Assembly: GCA_017592665.1 (NCBI GenBank)
Contig: JAGFNW010000009.1
Span: forward strand, 1-64,000
Origin: Streptosporangiaceae bacterium NEAU-GS5
Lineage (GTDB): Bacteria > Actinomycetota > Actinomycetes > Streptosporangiales > Streptosporangiaceae
Length of the DNA: 64,000 nucleotides
Direction of reading: 5' to 3'
Shown here: piece by piece, positions 42,947-51,368 of the stretch
Position numbering within the stretch: the first letter of the stretch is position 1
Layout of the letters: every line of letters begins with the position of its first letter
Notes under the pieces: generated by a model
The model's input: only the letters and a program-made list of their open reading frames with translations
Databases searched by the model: none
Told to the model about the DNA's origin: nothing
Position numbers and translations under genes: made by a program

Positions 42947-44506
42947 ATGACTGTCCGGTCCCGATTTTGGCATTTCAAAAAAACGTTGCTGTCCGCGGGC
43001 GCGGCCATCGGACTCACCGGCGCTCTGCTGACCGGCATCGCCACGCCGTCCCAGGCCGCGACAGGGCCCTGTGACATTTACGCGTCGGGTGGCACGCCCT
43101 GCGTGGCGGCGCACAGCACGACCCGGGCCCTGTTCGCCTCCTACAACGGCCCGCTGTACCAAGTCAGGCGCTCGTCCGACAACACCACCCGGGACATCGG
43201 GCTGATAAGCGCGGGCGGGGTCGTCAACGCCGCGACACAGGACTCGTTCTGCGCGAACACGACCTGCCTCATCACCATCATTTACGACCAGACGGGCCGC
43301 AATAACCGGCTCACGCAGGCGCCTCCCGGCGGATTCTCCGGTCCGGCCGCCGGCGGGTTCGACAACCTCGCGATCGCGACCGCGGCGCCGCTGTCGATCG
43401 GCGGCAACAAGGCGTACGGCGTCTTCGTCGCGCCGGGCACCGGCTACCGCAACAACAGCACCAACGGAATCGCGCGCGGGGATGCCGCGGAAGGCATGTA
43501 CGCGATCTTCGACGGCACGCACTCCAACGGCGGTTGCTGCTTCGACTACGGCAACGCCGAGACCAACAGCCGTGACAACGGCAACGGCACGATGGAGGCC
43601 ATTTACTTCGGCAGCATCAAGGTCTGGGGCTTCGGCACCGGCAACGGCCCATGGGTCATGGCCGACCTGGAGAACGGTCTGTTCTCCGGGGTCAACGCGG
43701 GCTTCAACTCCAACGACCCGACCGTCAACTTCCGATTCCTCACCGCCATCGTGAAGGGCGAGCCGAATCACTGGTCCATCCGGGCCGCCAACGCCCAGTC
43801 GGGCGGCCTTTCGACCTTCTACAACGGGGCGCGCCCGAACGTCGCGGGCTACAACCCGATGAAGAAGGAAGGCGCCATCATCCTCGGCATCGGCGGCGAC
43901 AACAGCATCGGCGCCGCCGGCACCTTCTACGAGGGCGCGATGACCTCCGGCTATCCGTCCGATGCCACGGAGAACGCGGTCCAGGCCAACATCGCCGCCG
44001 CGGGTTACGCCACGTTCAACGGTGGCGGGGGCGGTCTGCTGACGCCGGGCACGGCCGTTTCGCTGCGCGCCACCACCGCCTGCTGCACCACCCGCTACAT
44101 TTCCCACTCGGGCGCCACCGTGACCACCCAGGTGGTGACGTCGACCAGTTCGGCCACCGCGAAGTCCAACGCGTCCTGGACCGTAAGGGCCGGCCTCGCC
44201 AACAACTCCTGCGTGTCGTTCGAATCGCGCGACACGCCGGGGAGTTTCCTGCGGCACCAGAATTTCCAGGTGTCCATGCAGGCCAACAACGGCACATCGC
44301 TGTTCGCCTCGGACGCCACGTTCTGCCCGCAGAGCGGCATGAACGGCCAGGGCAACTCGTTCCAGTCGACCAATTTCCCGACCCGATACATCCGCCACTT
44401 CAGCAACAACGTCTACATCGCCAGCAACGGCGGCTCCAACGCCTTCGACTCCGCCAACCTGTGGAGTGACGACGTCAGCTGGGCCGTCACCGGCGCGTGG
44501 GCATAG
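42947..44506 (+). CDS. Secreted alpha-L-arabinofuranosidase, GH54, with AbfB domain
   Basis: A 519-aa preprotein that releases arabinose from hemicellulose outside the cell. Signal peptide about 1-37 (cleaved after PSQA). The GH54 catalytic domain (about 40-365) begins GPCDIYASGGTPCVAAHSTT and contains GGCCFDYGNAETN, TMEAIYFG with the probable nucleophile Glu, and GIGGDNS with the probable acid/base Asp. The C-terminal AbfB beta-trefoil (about 370-519) binds arabinose side chains (VSLRATTACCTTRYISH; SFLRHQNFQVSM; TRYIRHFSNNVYIAS). ATG at 42947 behind GAGG. The upstream LacI-type palindrome suggests induction by pentose sugars. Confidence 0.93.
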   Translation: MTVRSRFWHFKKTLLSAGAAIGLTGALLTGIATPSQAATGPCDIYASGGTPCVAAHSTTRALFASYNGPLYQVRRSSDNTTRDIGLISAGGVVNAATQDSFCANTTCLITIIYDQTGRNNRLTQAPPGGFSGPAAGGFDNLAIATAAPLSIGGNKAYGVFVAPGTGYRNNSTNGIARGDAAEGMYAIFDGTHSNGGCCFDYGNAETNSRDNGNGTMEAIYFGSIKVWGFGTGNGPWVMADLENGLFSGVNAGFNSNDPTVNFRFLTAIVKGEPNHWSIRAANAQSGGLSTFYNGARPNVAGYNPMKKEGAIILGIGGDNSIGAAGTFYEGAMTSGYPSDATENAVQANIAAAGYATFNGGGGGLLTPGTAVSLRATTACCTTRYISHSGATVTTQVVTSTSSATAKSNASWTVRAGLANNSCVSFESRDTPGSFLRHQNFQVSMQANNGTSLFASDATFCPQSGMNGQGNSFQSTNFPTRYIRHFSNNVYIASNGGSNAFDSANLWSDDVSWAVTGAWA

Positions 44507-44539
44507 CGTTCCCAGGCATAGCGCCGTCGTGATGACCGA

Positions 44540-44567
44540 GTCGCCCCGGGCCGCCGCCCGGGGCGAC
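44540..44567. terminator. Bidirectional terminator hairpin
   Basis: GTCGCCCCGGGC and GCCCGGGGCGAC form a 12-bp GC stem between the convergent arabinofuranosidase and the following minus-strand gene. Confidence 0.8.
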
Positions 44568-44572
44568 CCCCG

Positions 44573-45298
44573 TCAGGATTCATCTGGGACCACCCTGACG
44601 AGAACGCTCGCCGAAACAGAGGCGTCGGCACTGCGGTCGCCGGCGAAGGACGCGTGATACGCGCCGCTTGTGGCCGCCGTCGTGTGAGCGACGAATGCGC
44701 CCTGCCCGTTCGTGGTGACACTGGCCACCGTCGAACCGTCCTCGAAAACGATGTCCACGCTTTTGTGCGCCAGACCGCGCATCCTGCCTTTGACGAGAGC
44801 CTTCAGCCTGCCTGAGAAGTGGACCGGACGTCCCTCGAGCGTCGACTGCGGGCTGATCTGGAAGTCCGAGAACCGGGTGTCGGCTTTGACGGCCGCCGCA
44901 CTAACGGCGGAGAGCAGCACGGTTCGGCCGTCGGTCATGGACCCGTCAGCGGCGACGGCGAACGGCGTGACATTCCACTGCGCCGGAACTTCGAACTGCC
45001 GGATAGTGAAGCGGAACGTCCATAAATCGCCTCGGCGGGTGCCCGCCAGCACGCCCGGAAGCGTGCCGCGCGCCGGAGAGTGGAGGCCGACTTTGACGTC
45101 CTTGCCATCGCTGGTGACCTTTATCGTGACCGTGACGGGCTGATCGCCCACCATGGCAGGGTTAGGGCTGATGCCGTCGAGGCGCACGGTCGCGGCCGCC
45201 TTCTTAGCGGTTGTCCCATCGGGCTCGACGGCCAATAGCACGGCGCCGGCAAAAACCTCTGCCGGCATGACCGCGGCGGTACGTTTCATCGAAATCAC
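44573..45298 (-). CDS. Probable exported Ig-like domain protein
   Basis: A 241-aa protein beginning GTG-Ile-Ser-ATG behind GAGGAG; the first Met of the hydrophobic segment (MKRTAAVMPAEVFAGAVLLA) is at 45289. The N-terminus resembles a weak signal peptide. Two beta-sandwich regions follow: VRLDGISPNPAMVGDQPVTV with VTVTIKVTSDG, and FSDFQISPQSTLEGRPVHFS with GQGAFVAHTTAATSGAYHASF. The latter resembles bacterial Ig-like/carbohydrate-surface modules in which a filled-in scaffold (FAGDRSADASVSA) closes the domain. No catalytic domain; function unknown. Confidence 0.68.
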   Translation of the reverse strand: MISMKRTAAVMPAEVFAGAVLLAVEPDGTTAKKAAATVRLDGISPNPAMVGDQPVTVTIKVTSDGKDVKVGLHSPARGTLPGVLAGTRRGDLWTFRFTIRQFEVPAQWNVTPFAVAADGSMTDGRTVLLSAVSAAAVKADTRFSDFQISPQSTLEGRPVHFSGRLKALVKGRMRGLAHKSVDIVFEDGSTVASVTTNGQGAFVAHTTAATSGAYHASFAGDRSADASVSASVLVRVVPDES

Positions 45299-45429
45299 TC
45301 ATCTCCTCGCGGGGAGCTCATGCGCGAAACTCGTCGCTCCTCCCCGGGAGGGCGTGCCGCGTCGTTCCATCACAAGGTCCCAAGCGGGGACAATCGCAGC
45401 GTGCTGAGCGACGACGAGGCGACGCGGGT

Positions 45430-45928
45430 GTGTCGGCGCGGTTCGAGGAGGAACTCGCGGCGGGCACGGTTGTCGTCCACACGGCCGCGTACGGCGTCTA
45501 TCAGATGGCGACGCCGATGATGTCCGGGCCGGTGTTGGCCGATGGGACGCTGACGGCAGAACGGATCACGGGAATGCGGTTCGACGGGGCGCTGGTCGCG
45601 TTGTGCGCGTGTCAGAGCGGGGCCGCCATGCCGTACGCGGGGAAGAGCGGCTCGGCATCGCGCGCGCGTGCCTGCACGCGGGCGCGCGATGTCGTGGTGG
45701 GCTACTGGTCCATCGACGATCTGTCCATGAGCCTGCTCACGCGCCATTTACACGACGCGCTCCAAGCCGGGGATGGGCGCGGCCGCGGCCGTGCGGCTTC
45801 AGTCCAAGGGGTCGCGGCGTGTACGGGACGCCGCTGTGCGGACGGCTTTGCCGCACCAGGCAGGGGCCGAGCCGGATCTGAACGTCAAGTTGTTCGCTGA
45901 GCCCTATTTTGGGCCTCGTACGCGGTGA
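45430..45928 (+). pseudogene. CHAT-domain protease remnant
   Basis: Three reading frames together give the C-terminal part of a CHAT (caspase-like) domain: VVVHTAAYGVYQM and LVALCACQSGAA in frame one, GEERLGIARACLHAGAR in another, VVVGYWSIDDLSMSLLTRHL back in the first, then AAAVRLQSKGSRRVRDAA and LFAEPYFGPRTR in the second to TGA at 45926. The caspase-type histidine (VHTA) and cysteine (CACQSG) regions are recognisable. With three frame breaks and no N-terminal part the gene is dead. The next two genes may be its former partners. Confidence 0.78.
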
Positions 45929-45953
45929 TCGGTGACTGGAGCTGAGCGGGACG

Positions 45954-46484
45954 ATGAATCAGAGCGATGCCGTACATGAGACGGTGCGCGACAGGATGGC
46001 ACCGCTGGCCCGACTACCAGAGCACGAGGAGCCCGCGCTCGAGGTGGCCGACCTGGCGGCGCAGGGCACGGAGATGGCCGCCGTCGTGGGAGCCGACGGC
46101 AGGTATCGCTGGCTCGTCGGCCCGGAAGGCAGGCGGAGCGCGCCGCTCGTCCCCGAGTCCATGCCGCTCACCGGCCTGCAGGAGGCGACGGAGTTGCTGG
46201 AGAGCCTCGGGGCGGGCGCGTCGGGCGCCGTGGTGGTGGACGAGGCCGGGGCGCCGACCGGATTCCTGCCGCTGAGCAGCGTGCTCACGGTTCTCAGCGA
46301 GTCGTACGTCCTGCGGACCGGCGTCATGGGCGACGAGACCCTGGAAGGCGAGACCGTGTTACCGCCGCTGGTCATCGTCTGTGAGGCGTGCGGGACGCGG
46401 AACACGCTGCATTCGTTCGACGACGGCGTGACGATGTGCGCGAACCCGGTCAACCCGCACCTGCTCGCCGTCAGCTGGGCCTGA
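45954..46484 (+). CDS. CBS-like protein with a C-terminal cysteine motif
   Basis: A 176-aa cytosolic protein. Residues about 40-135 resemble a CBS-type regulatory module (GAVVVDEAGAPTGFLPLSSV). The C-terminus has VCEACGTRNTLHSFDDGVTM and CANP, a C-x2-C...C arrangement like half a zinc ribbon. One base separates its stop from the next start, so the two are co-expressed. Function unknown; it lies 26 nt behind a CHAT remnant. Confidence 0.62.
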   Translation: MNQSDAVHETVRDRMAPLARLPEHEEPALEVADLAAQGTEMAAVVGADGRYRWLVGPEGRRSAPLVPESMPLTGLQEATELLESLGAGASGAVVVDEAGAPTGFLPLSSVLTVLSESYVLRTGVMGDETLEGETVLPPLVIVCEACGTRNTLHSFDDGVTMCANPVNPHLLAVSWA

Positions 46485-46485
46485 C

Positions 46486-47424
46486 GTGTTCCCCGCCATC
46501 GGCGATGTGTTCGGTACTTTGGACAAGCGGTTCGTGTCCACCGTGTGGCTGCCCGTCCAGGCCTTTTTCGGATGTCTGCTGGTCATCGTGTTCAGCGCGT
46601 ACGGGTGGACACGCGCCCGGACGACGTGGACGGCGCTGCCGGCAGGCGGACAAGTGGCCGCCGCCGTGGGCTATCTCGTCGCCGGCACGCTCGTCGCGTA
46701 CGTGGTGGCGGCGCAGATCAGCTCCCTGATCCGCCTCTATGAGGGCTACTGGCCGGACATCCGTCCGCTCGGTGGCCGCGTGAAGCGGGTCACTGAGGCG
46801 CTTACGCAGCGGCAGCGTGACCGGCGTGACCGCCTGGTGGCGGACGAACAGCACGCCCGCGTCGCCCTCGCCTACCCCGCGGGAGACGATCGCGTCCTGC
46901 CGACCCGGTTCGGCAACATCATGCGTTCCGCGGAGACGCATCCCTGGCAGCGGTATCGGCTCGACGGGGTCCTGTTCTGGCCACGGCTGTACGCCTGCCT
47001 GCCCGAGGCGGTGGTGACGCAGATCGGCGCGGCGCGGTCGAACATGGAGTTCATGCTGGTCGTCAGCGTCTGCGGATACGCGTTCGCCGGCGTGGGCACC
47101 GTGACGGCCCTCGTGCTTGGGCTGTGGTGGGGCGCCGCGATCGCGCTCGCGGGCGGTCTGCTTGTGGGGTGGGGCGGTTATGTGTCGTCGCTCAGCCGCT
47201 GCCTGGCCTTCGGCACGGTCGTCCGCGCGGTCTTCGACGTGCACCGCTTCGCTCTGCTCGACACTCTGAAGTGGCGCCGCCCCGAGTCGTGGCAGCAAGA
47301 GCGTGCGCAGTGGCAGGCCATCGGCCACCTGTGGCTGCACGGCGGGCCCGGTTCCGCGGAGGAGGCGCGGCGTCTGGGCTATCAGCCGTCCAAGCCTCCC
47401 GAAAACAAGCCTCCCGAGGATTAG
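46486..47424 (+). CDS. Membrane protein of unknown function
   Basis: A 312-aa protein starting at GTG 46486. Two N-terminal helices (FFGCLLVIVFSAYGW; VGYLVAGTLVAYVVAAQISS) and two near 190-240 (MLVVSVCGYAFAGVGTVTAL; LALAGGLLVGWGGY-like) flank a cytosolic region with YEGYWPDIRPL and RFGNIMRSAETHPWQRYRLD, characteristic of a conserved actinobacterial family without known function. The tail carries Pro-rich PSKPPENKPPED. Coupled to the CBS-like gene; convergent with the redoxin gene. Confidence 0.7.
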   Translation: MFPAIGDVFGTLDKRFVSTVWLPVQAFFGCLLVIVFSAYGWTRARTTWTALPAGGQVAAAVGYLVAGTLVAYVVAAQISSLIRLYEGYWPDIRPLGGRVKRVTEALTQRQRDRRDRLVADEQHARVALAYPAGDDRVLPTRFGNIMRSAETHPWQRYRLDGVLFWPRLYACLPEAVVTQIGAARSNMEFMLVVSVCGYAFAGVGTVTALVLGLWWGAAIALAGGLLVGWGGYVSSLSRCLAFGTVVRAVFDVHRFALLDTLKWRRPESWQQERAQWQAIGHLWLHGGPGSAEEARRLGYQPSKPPENKPPED

Positions 47425-47465
47425 CCTCCCGCGAGGCCCAGTCTCCCGAAGTCCAGTCTCGATGG

Positions 47466-48482
47466 TCAGCCGAACGTGAACGCGTAGGCCTCGACGCCCG
47501 GGTCGAGGAACGTGATCTCGAAGGTCCGATCGGCGACCCGTCCGTTTTGGCGGATGAGCTGGTGGAGCCGTTGCTCGGTGACCGTGCCGAAGCCCTCGGC
47601 GTCGAGGTCGCCGCCGTGGTCGTCTCCGGGCGGTTGTCCGTCGACAAGCGCCTGGAACCGTACGGACGTCCCGGCGGCCGCCGGGCCCATGACCATGTGC
47701 AGGTCGCGGGCATGGAAGCGGTAGACGATCCGTCCGCCGGCCGTGTTCGAGACAGCGGCTTGCTGGTCGATCGTCCAGCCGCCCGACAGGGCCCAATGGT
47801 TGAGCCGCAGGGTGTCCGGGGCGGCGTAGGTGGTGGGCGTGTCAGGGACGATGCCTCCGGGCGAGGCGAAGTCGCCTGTGCGGCCGTAGCCCGTGTAGTT
47901 CTCCGCCGAGCGAAGGCCGGCCCAGTCGGCCTGGACTTCGAGGCCGGTCGGGTCGATCGTGACGAGGTCGTGGCCGGGGTCGGATCCGGCGTCGGTCAGC
48001 AGCTGCTGGATGACCATCTCCGACTTCGCGTATTCGCCTTCGCCGTAGTGGTGATGGCGGATCCGGCCCTGAGCGTCGGCGAAATACAGGGCGGGCCAGT
48101 AGTGGTTGGCGAAGGCGCTCCATATCGCGTAGTCGCTGTCGATCGCCACCGGATAGCCGATCCGCATGTCGGCTACCGCCCGGCGCACGTTCCCCTCGTC
48201 CTGCTCGAACGGGAACTCGGGCGTGTGCACGCCGACGACGACCAGCCCTTCGCCGGTGTATTTCTCGGCCCAGGCCCGTAGATAAGGCAGTTGCCGCAGC
48301 CAGTTGATGCACGTGTACGTCCAGAAGCCGACCAGCACCACCTTTCCGAGGAGATCCTCCTTCGCGAGCGGCGGCGAATTGAGCCACCCGGTCGCACCGT
48401 CGAAGTAGGGGAGGCGGCTCTCGAAGGGCAGCTGGGCCGAGGCCCTGTGCACTCCAGGCGGCATGGGCCGGTGTCCCGTCAT
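47466..48482 (-). CDS. Thioredoxin-like (redoxin) protein with a single active-site cysteine
   Basis: A 338-aa protein. The redoxin domain (about 25-165) has VVLVGFWTYTCINWLRQLPY: the active-site motif is C58-I-N-W61 where thiol reductases have C-x-x-C, so only one cysteine remains. The C-terminal half (about 170-338) is a beta-rich domain like that following the thioredoxin domain in DipZ-like proteins (LSGGWTIDQQAAVSN; GRIVYRFHARDLHMVMGP). No signal peptide is evident. A one-cysteine form suggests peroxidase, chaperone or sensor use rather than dithiol exchange. Confidence 0.82.
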   Translation of the reverse strand: MTGHRPMPPGVHRASAQLPFESRLPYFDGATGWLNSPPLAKEDLLGKVVLVGFWTYTCINWLRQLPYLRAWAEKYTGEGLVVVGVHTPEFPFEQDEGNVRRAVADMRIGYPVAIDSDYAIWSAFANHYWPALYFADAQGRIRHHHYGEGEYAKSEMVIQQLLTDAGSDPGHDLVTIDPTGLEVQADWAGLRSAENYTGYGRTGDFASPGGIVPDTPTTYAAPDTLRLNHWALSGGWTIDQQAAVSNTAGGRIVYRFHARDLHMVMGPAAAGTSVRFQALVDGQPPGDDHGGDLDAEGFGTVTEQRLHQLIRQNGRVADRTFEITFLDPGVEAYAFTFG

Positions 48483-48578
48483 GACATGCCTTTCCTGACC
48501 AGGGCCGAGATGTGGACTCTGGCAGCATGCCCGTTCGAGCGGGACTGGGAACGCGGCGCGGCCAGGAATGCGGCCCAG

Positions 48579-49082
48579 TCAGGAATGCGGCGAGTGCATC
48601 TTCACCAGCGCGCCGCCCCCTGTAGCGATCATCCCAAGGACCGGCATCCAGAATCCGGCGCCCAGGGAAGTCGAGACCTGCATCTGCGCCGCCATGCCGC
48701 CGAGGTCGTGGGCGATAGCCGACAGGCGGATCAGTGCGGCGAGATAAGCGACGACCACCGCGAACGCCGCCGCGATGATCCACGCCGCAACCTGGCGGCG
48801 GGTCGCGGGATGGACGGTCGATCCCGACCAGATCCAGATTCCGAGTCCCGCCGCGATCGCCGCGGAAAGCGGAATCAGCCATAGGAGGGCCAGTTCCGGG
48901 TATCGCGAAGCCGCCTCGCCGACGAGGTCCAGACCCGTGACCGCCCCCAAGAAGGGCATCGAGGTCACAGGGAACGCGAAGAAGGCCATGAACGCGGCGG
49001 ACGACGCCAAAAACGGAACGGTCGCCCCCCAAGCACCCCCGCCGCCAATGTCGCTGCCGCCCATCCCGCCCATGCCGCCCAT
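48579..49082 (-). CDS. Gly-rich four-helix membrane protein, probably the 3' half of a frameshifted gene
   Basis: A 167-aa frame from MGGMGGMGGSDIGGGGAWG to a TGA, with four hydrophobic segments (AAFMAFFAFPVTSMPF; LLWLIPLSAAIAAGLG; AAWIIAAAFAVVVAYLAAL; GFWMPVLGMIATGGGAL). No ribosome site precedes the first ATG, and the same frame stays open upstream as Gly-Thr-Gly-Ala repeats (GTGAVGTGAVGTGASGTGA). This suggests that it originally continued from the SHOCT gene, which now reads past it in another frame. Function unknown. Confidence 0.6.
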   Translation of the reverse strand: MGGMGGMGGSDIGGGGAWGATVPFLASSAAFMAFFAFPVTSMPFLGAVTGLDLVGEAASRYPELALLWLIPLSAAIAAGLGIWIWSGSTVHPATRRQVAAWIIAAAFAVVVAYLAALIRLSAIAHDLGGMAAQMQVSTSLGAGFWMPVLGMIATGGGALVKMHSPHS

Positions 49083-49858
49083 CTCGCCGGCGCCTGTCTC
49101 GACGGCGCCCGTCCCGCTTGCGCCCGTCCCGACGGCGCCCGTCCCGCTTGCGCCCGTCCCGACGGCGCCCGTCCCGACGGCGCCCGTCCCGACGGCGCAT
49201 GTGTCGGCCTCGCTCGTGCGGAGGTTGCTCGTGCGGGGATAGCTCGTGCGGGCGTCCCTACTGCCGTCGTGGTCCCGCCTGGCGTGGTCCCGGCCGTCGT
49301 GGTGCCGGCGGGCGTTGCTCGCGTGGGCATCGTCGGCGGTGCTGGTGGGGTCACGGTCGGTGTGGTCCGGGCTGGTGTGGTCCGGGCTGGTGTGGTCCGG
49401 GCCGGTGTGGTCCGGGCTGGTGTGGTCCGGGCTGGTGTGGTGCTGGCTGGTGTGGTCTCGGGAGGGGGGAAGGACGGCTGGTTTGGTGGCGGTATGGGGT
49501 GGGACGGCGTCGGATGGTGCGGGAGGCTACGCGCTGCGGGCGCATTGGGTGGGGCGGCGTTGGCTGGTGCGGGGAGGTTACCCGGTGTGGGCGTGTTGGT
49601 GGGTGTGGGCGTGTTGATCAGTGCGGGCGTGTTGGTCGGTCCGGAGGCGTTGGTGGGTGTGGGGGTGGTGGTGGGTGTGGGGGTGGTGGTGGGTGTGGCG
49701 GGGTTAGTTGGTGTCGCGATGGTGGGTGGGGTGGGCGGATTTTTGGCGGCGGCGGTGACGCGGTGTTTGGCCAGGGCTAATTCGTCGGCTGTCAGCCAGC
49801 CTTCCGCGTGTAATTCGGTGAGTTCTTCGATCAGGCCCATGAGGTTTGTGCCGTCCAT
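48965..49858 (-). CDS. SHOCT-domain, Pro/Thr/Ala-repeat protein, probably frameshifted
   Basis: A 297-aa frame from MDGTNLMGLIEELTELHAEG. The first 45 residues form a SHOCT-like helix pair (ELTELHAEGWLTADELALAK). A long low-complexity region follows: TTP/NTP repeats, then TTPARTTPARTTPARTT, then SGRAPSGRAPSGRAQAGRAP. The last about 35 residues (from RWAAWAGWAA) are the wrong-frame reading of the membrane protein at 48579-49082. The distance 49858 to 48579 is 1280 nt, not a multiple of three, in keeping with a one- or two-base indel inside the repeats. The intact protein would join SHOCT, linker and four helices. Confidence 0.6.
   Translation of the reverse strand: MDGTNLMGLIEELTELHAEGWLTADELALAKHRVTAAAKNPPTPPTIATPTNPATPTTTPTPTTTPTPTNASGPTNTPALINTPTPTNTPTPGNLPAPANAAPPNAPAARSLPHHPTPSHPIPPPNQPSFPPPETTPASTTPARTTPARTTPARTTPARTTPARTTPTVTPPAPPTMPTRATPAGTTTAGTTPGGTTTAVGTPARAIPARATSARARPTHAPSGRAPSGRAPSGRAQAGRAPSGRAQAGRAPSRQAPARWAAWAGWAAATLAAGVLGGRPFRFWRRPPRSWPSSRSL
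49095..49200. repeat. 15-bp tandem repeat (GACGGCGCCCGTCCC type)
   Basis: About seven copies of GACGGCGCCCGTCCC or GCTTGCGCCCGTCCC within the SHOCT gene. Unit length keeps the frame; loss of partial units or single bases would change it. Confidence 0.8.
49355..49455. repeat. 15-bp tandem repeat (TGTGGTCCGGGCTGG type)
   Basis: Six to seven near-identical copies, encoding repeated Thr-Thr-Pro-Ala-Arg on the minus strand within the SHOCT gene. Confidence 0.85.
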
Positions 49859-49967
49859 TGGAGCTCCCACGGAATTCGAGGTTTTCGCGAGCGTGCGCTG
49901 ATTTGAGACGCCTTCCGGCACGCGCGCGATTACCGCGATCGGGGGCTCCAGCGACATACTCGGCCGC

Positions 49968-51368
49968 ATGCGTATTGCGGGCAGGGCACTGCGTCGGTTA
50001 CCGACTCTGGCGGCGCTGGTCGCCGTGCTGGTCGCCGCACTGGTCAGCGTGGCGGCCGAGCCCAGTGGTCAGGCCGCCCTGCCCGGCCCTGTGCCGGTCG
50101 ACGCCCTCCCGCATACCGCCTTCTTCACCATGGTGAAGGCCCTGGGAAAAGACGTGGCGGCCGCCTGGCCCCGCACCACCGAGATCTGGCCGAGGGTCGA
50201 CTACCGGCCGATGGTGCTCGTGGTCACGAAAGGGGCCGAGGCGGCGGCCGTCACCGTCGACGGAATCGCGCCCATCACCCCGGCGGAGGTACGCCGGTGG
50301 AAGGTCGGCGCCGGCGGCACATTCCGGACGATGGACTGGAACGGTCATCCCACGATCAGCGTGGACGCCGCGACGGCCCACTACAAGAATGAACTCGAGA
50401 CGGCGCGGGCGCTGTTCTTCCTGGCCTCGCATGAACTGTTCCATGCCTACGTGCAGGGTGGCTCCCGAAACATCAAACCCTGGCCTGTGCTGGTCGGCGA
50501 CATCGTGGATCCGGGCAGTCGCGACACCGACTTCCCGCTGAAGGCCGAGCCTCGCTATTTCCGGGGCATGGCGTACAACGAACTGCTGAAGGCGTACCGC
50601 GGCACCTCCGGAGAACGGCGGGCCCACCTCGGCGCGGCCGCCTATTGGGCCGGGCGATGGGAGCGTGAGTACGGCGACGAGAAGCGCAGGCTGACCGTCG
50701 TCGACATCATCGAAGGCACCGCCGATTACTTCGCCCAAATGGCCACGACGCTTGCCGCCGGCCGATCCGATCGCAGCGCGGATATGACGTACGCCGATGG
50801 TTTGAGCATGGCCGCCGGCGAGGCTTATCCGCTCGGCAAGGCGGCCGGGCTGGTCGCCGACCAACGCGGCATCGACTGGAAGACGTCGATGGGGGATCAG
50901 GGTCGCACTCCGCTCTCATACGCGCTGACCGGAGTCGTGCCGAAACGCGGGCCCGATGATCCGGCCCTAAAGGATTCCATCGACATAGAAGTCGTCCTGG
51001 CCAACGAGGCGCTGGGGACGCGTATCTCCGACGCGGTGGCCGAGTTCGATCGGCCCGCACTTCTCGTGCTCCGCTCCAGCGATGCCGACGCGGCTTTCAC
51101 GACCACCGGGTTCTATCGGACCGCCTCCCTTCCCTACTCGATCGCCCTCAGAACGAGCACCGAATTCGGAACGCTGACCATCTCGAATCGTTCGGTTCTC
51201 ATCGCCCGGGTCGACGGCGAGCTCCGTTTCGTCATCCCCTTCGATCCGGAAAAGCTGCTGCACGGAAACGTCGTACGCTTCTCCGAGCCCGGGCTGGCCG
51301 GATGGGTGACCGTGGATCCCGGGCCGCCGCTGTCCGGCAAGAAGACCTACGTCATGCGGGACAAATAG
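49968..51368 (+). CDS. Secreted HExxH zinc metallopeptidase
   Basis: A 466-aa preprotein with an N-terminal signal (MRIAGRALRRLPTLAALVAV, cleavage near residue 30). The zinc motif is HELFH at 155-159 (LASHELFHAYVQGG). A likely third ligand or catalytic-zone Glu is E249 in IIEGTADYFAQMA, giving a gluzincin-type arrangement. The C-terminal about 120 residues are beta-rich (ALRTSTEFGTLTISN). I do not recognise a named peptidase family. It ends inside the convergent membrane-hydrolase gene by a 22-bp overlap. Confidence 0.78.
   Translation: MRIAGRALRRLPTLAALVAVLVAALVSVAAEPSGQAALPGPVPVDALPHTAFFTMVKALGKDVAAAWPRTTEIWPRVDYRPMVLVVTKGAEAAAVTVDGIAPITPAEVRRWKVGAGGTFRTMDWNGHPTISVDAATAHYKNELETARALFFLASHELFHAYVQGGSRNIKPWPVLVGDIVDPGSRDTDFPLKAEPRYFRGMAYNELLKAYRGTSGERRAHLGAAAYWAGRWEREYGDEKRRLTVVDIIEGTADYFAQMATTLAAGRSDRSADMTYADGLSMAAGEAYPLGKAAGLVADQRGIDWKTSMGDQGRTPLSYALTGVVPKRGPDDPALKDSIDIEVVLANEALGTRISDAVAEFDRPALLVLRSSDADAAFTTTGFYRTASLPYSIALRTSTEFGTLTISNRSVLIARVDGELRFVIPFDPEKLLHGNVVRFSEPGLAGWVTVDPGPPLSGKKTYVMRDK

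Noticed and set aside
49118-49901. Plus-strand frames rich in Gly-Val-Val-Arg-Ala or Arg-Arg repeats
   Set aside because: They are the reverse reading of the 15-bp repeats of the SHOCT gene and have no start context.
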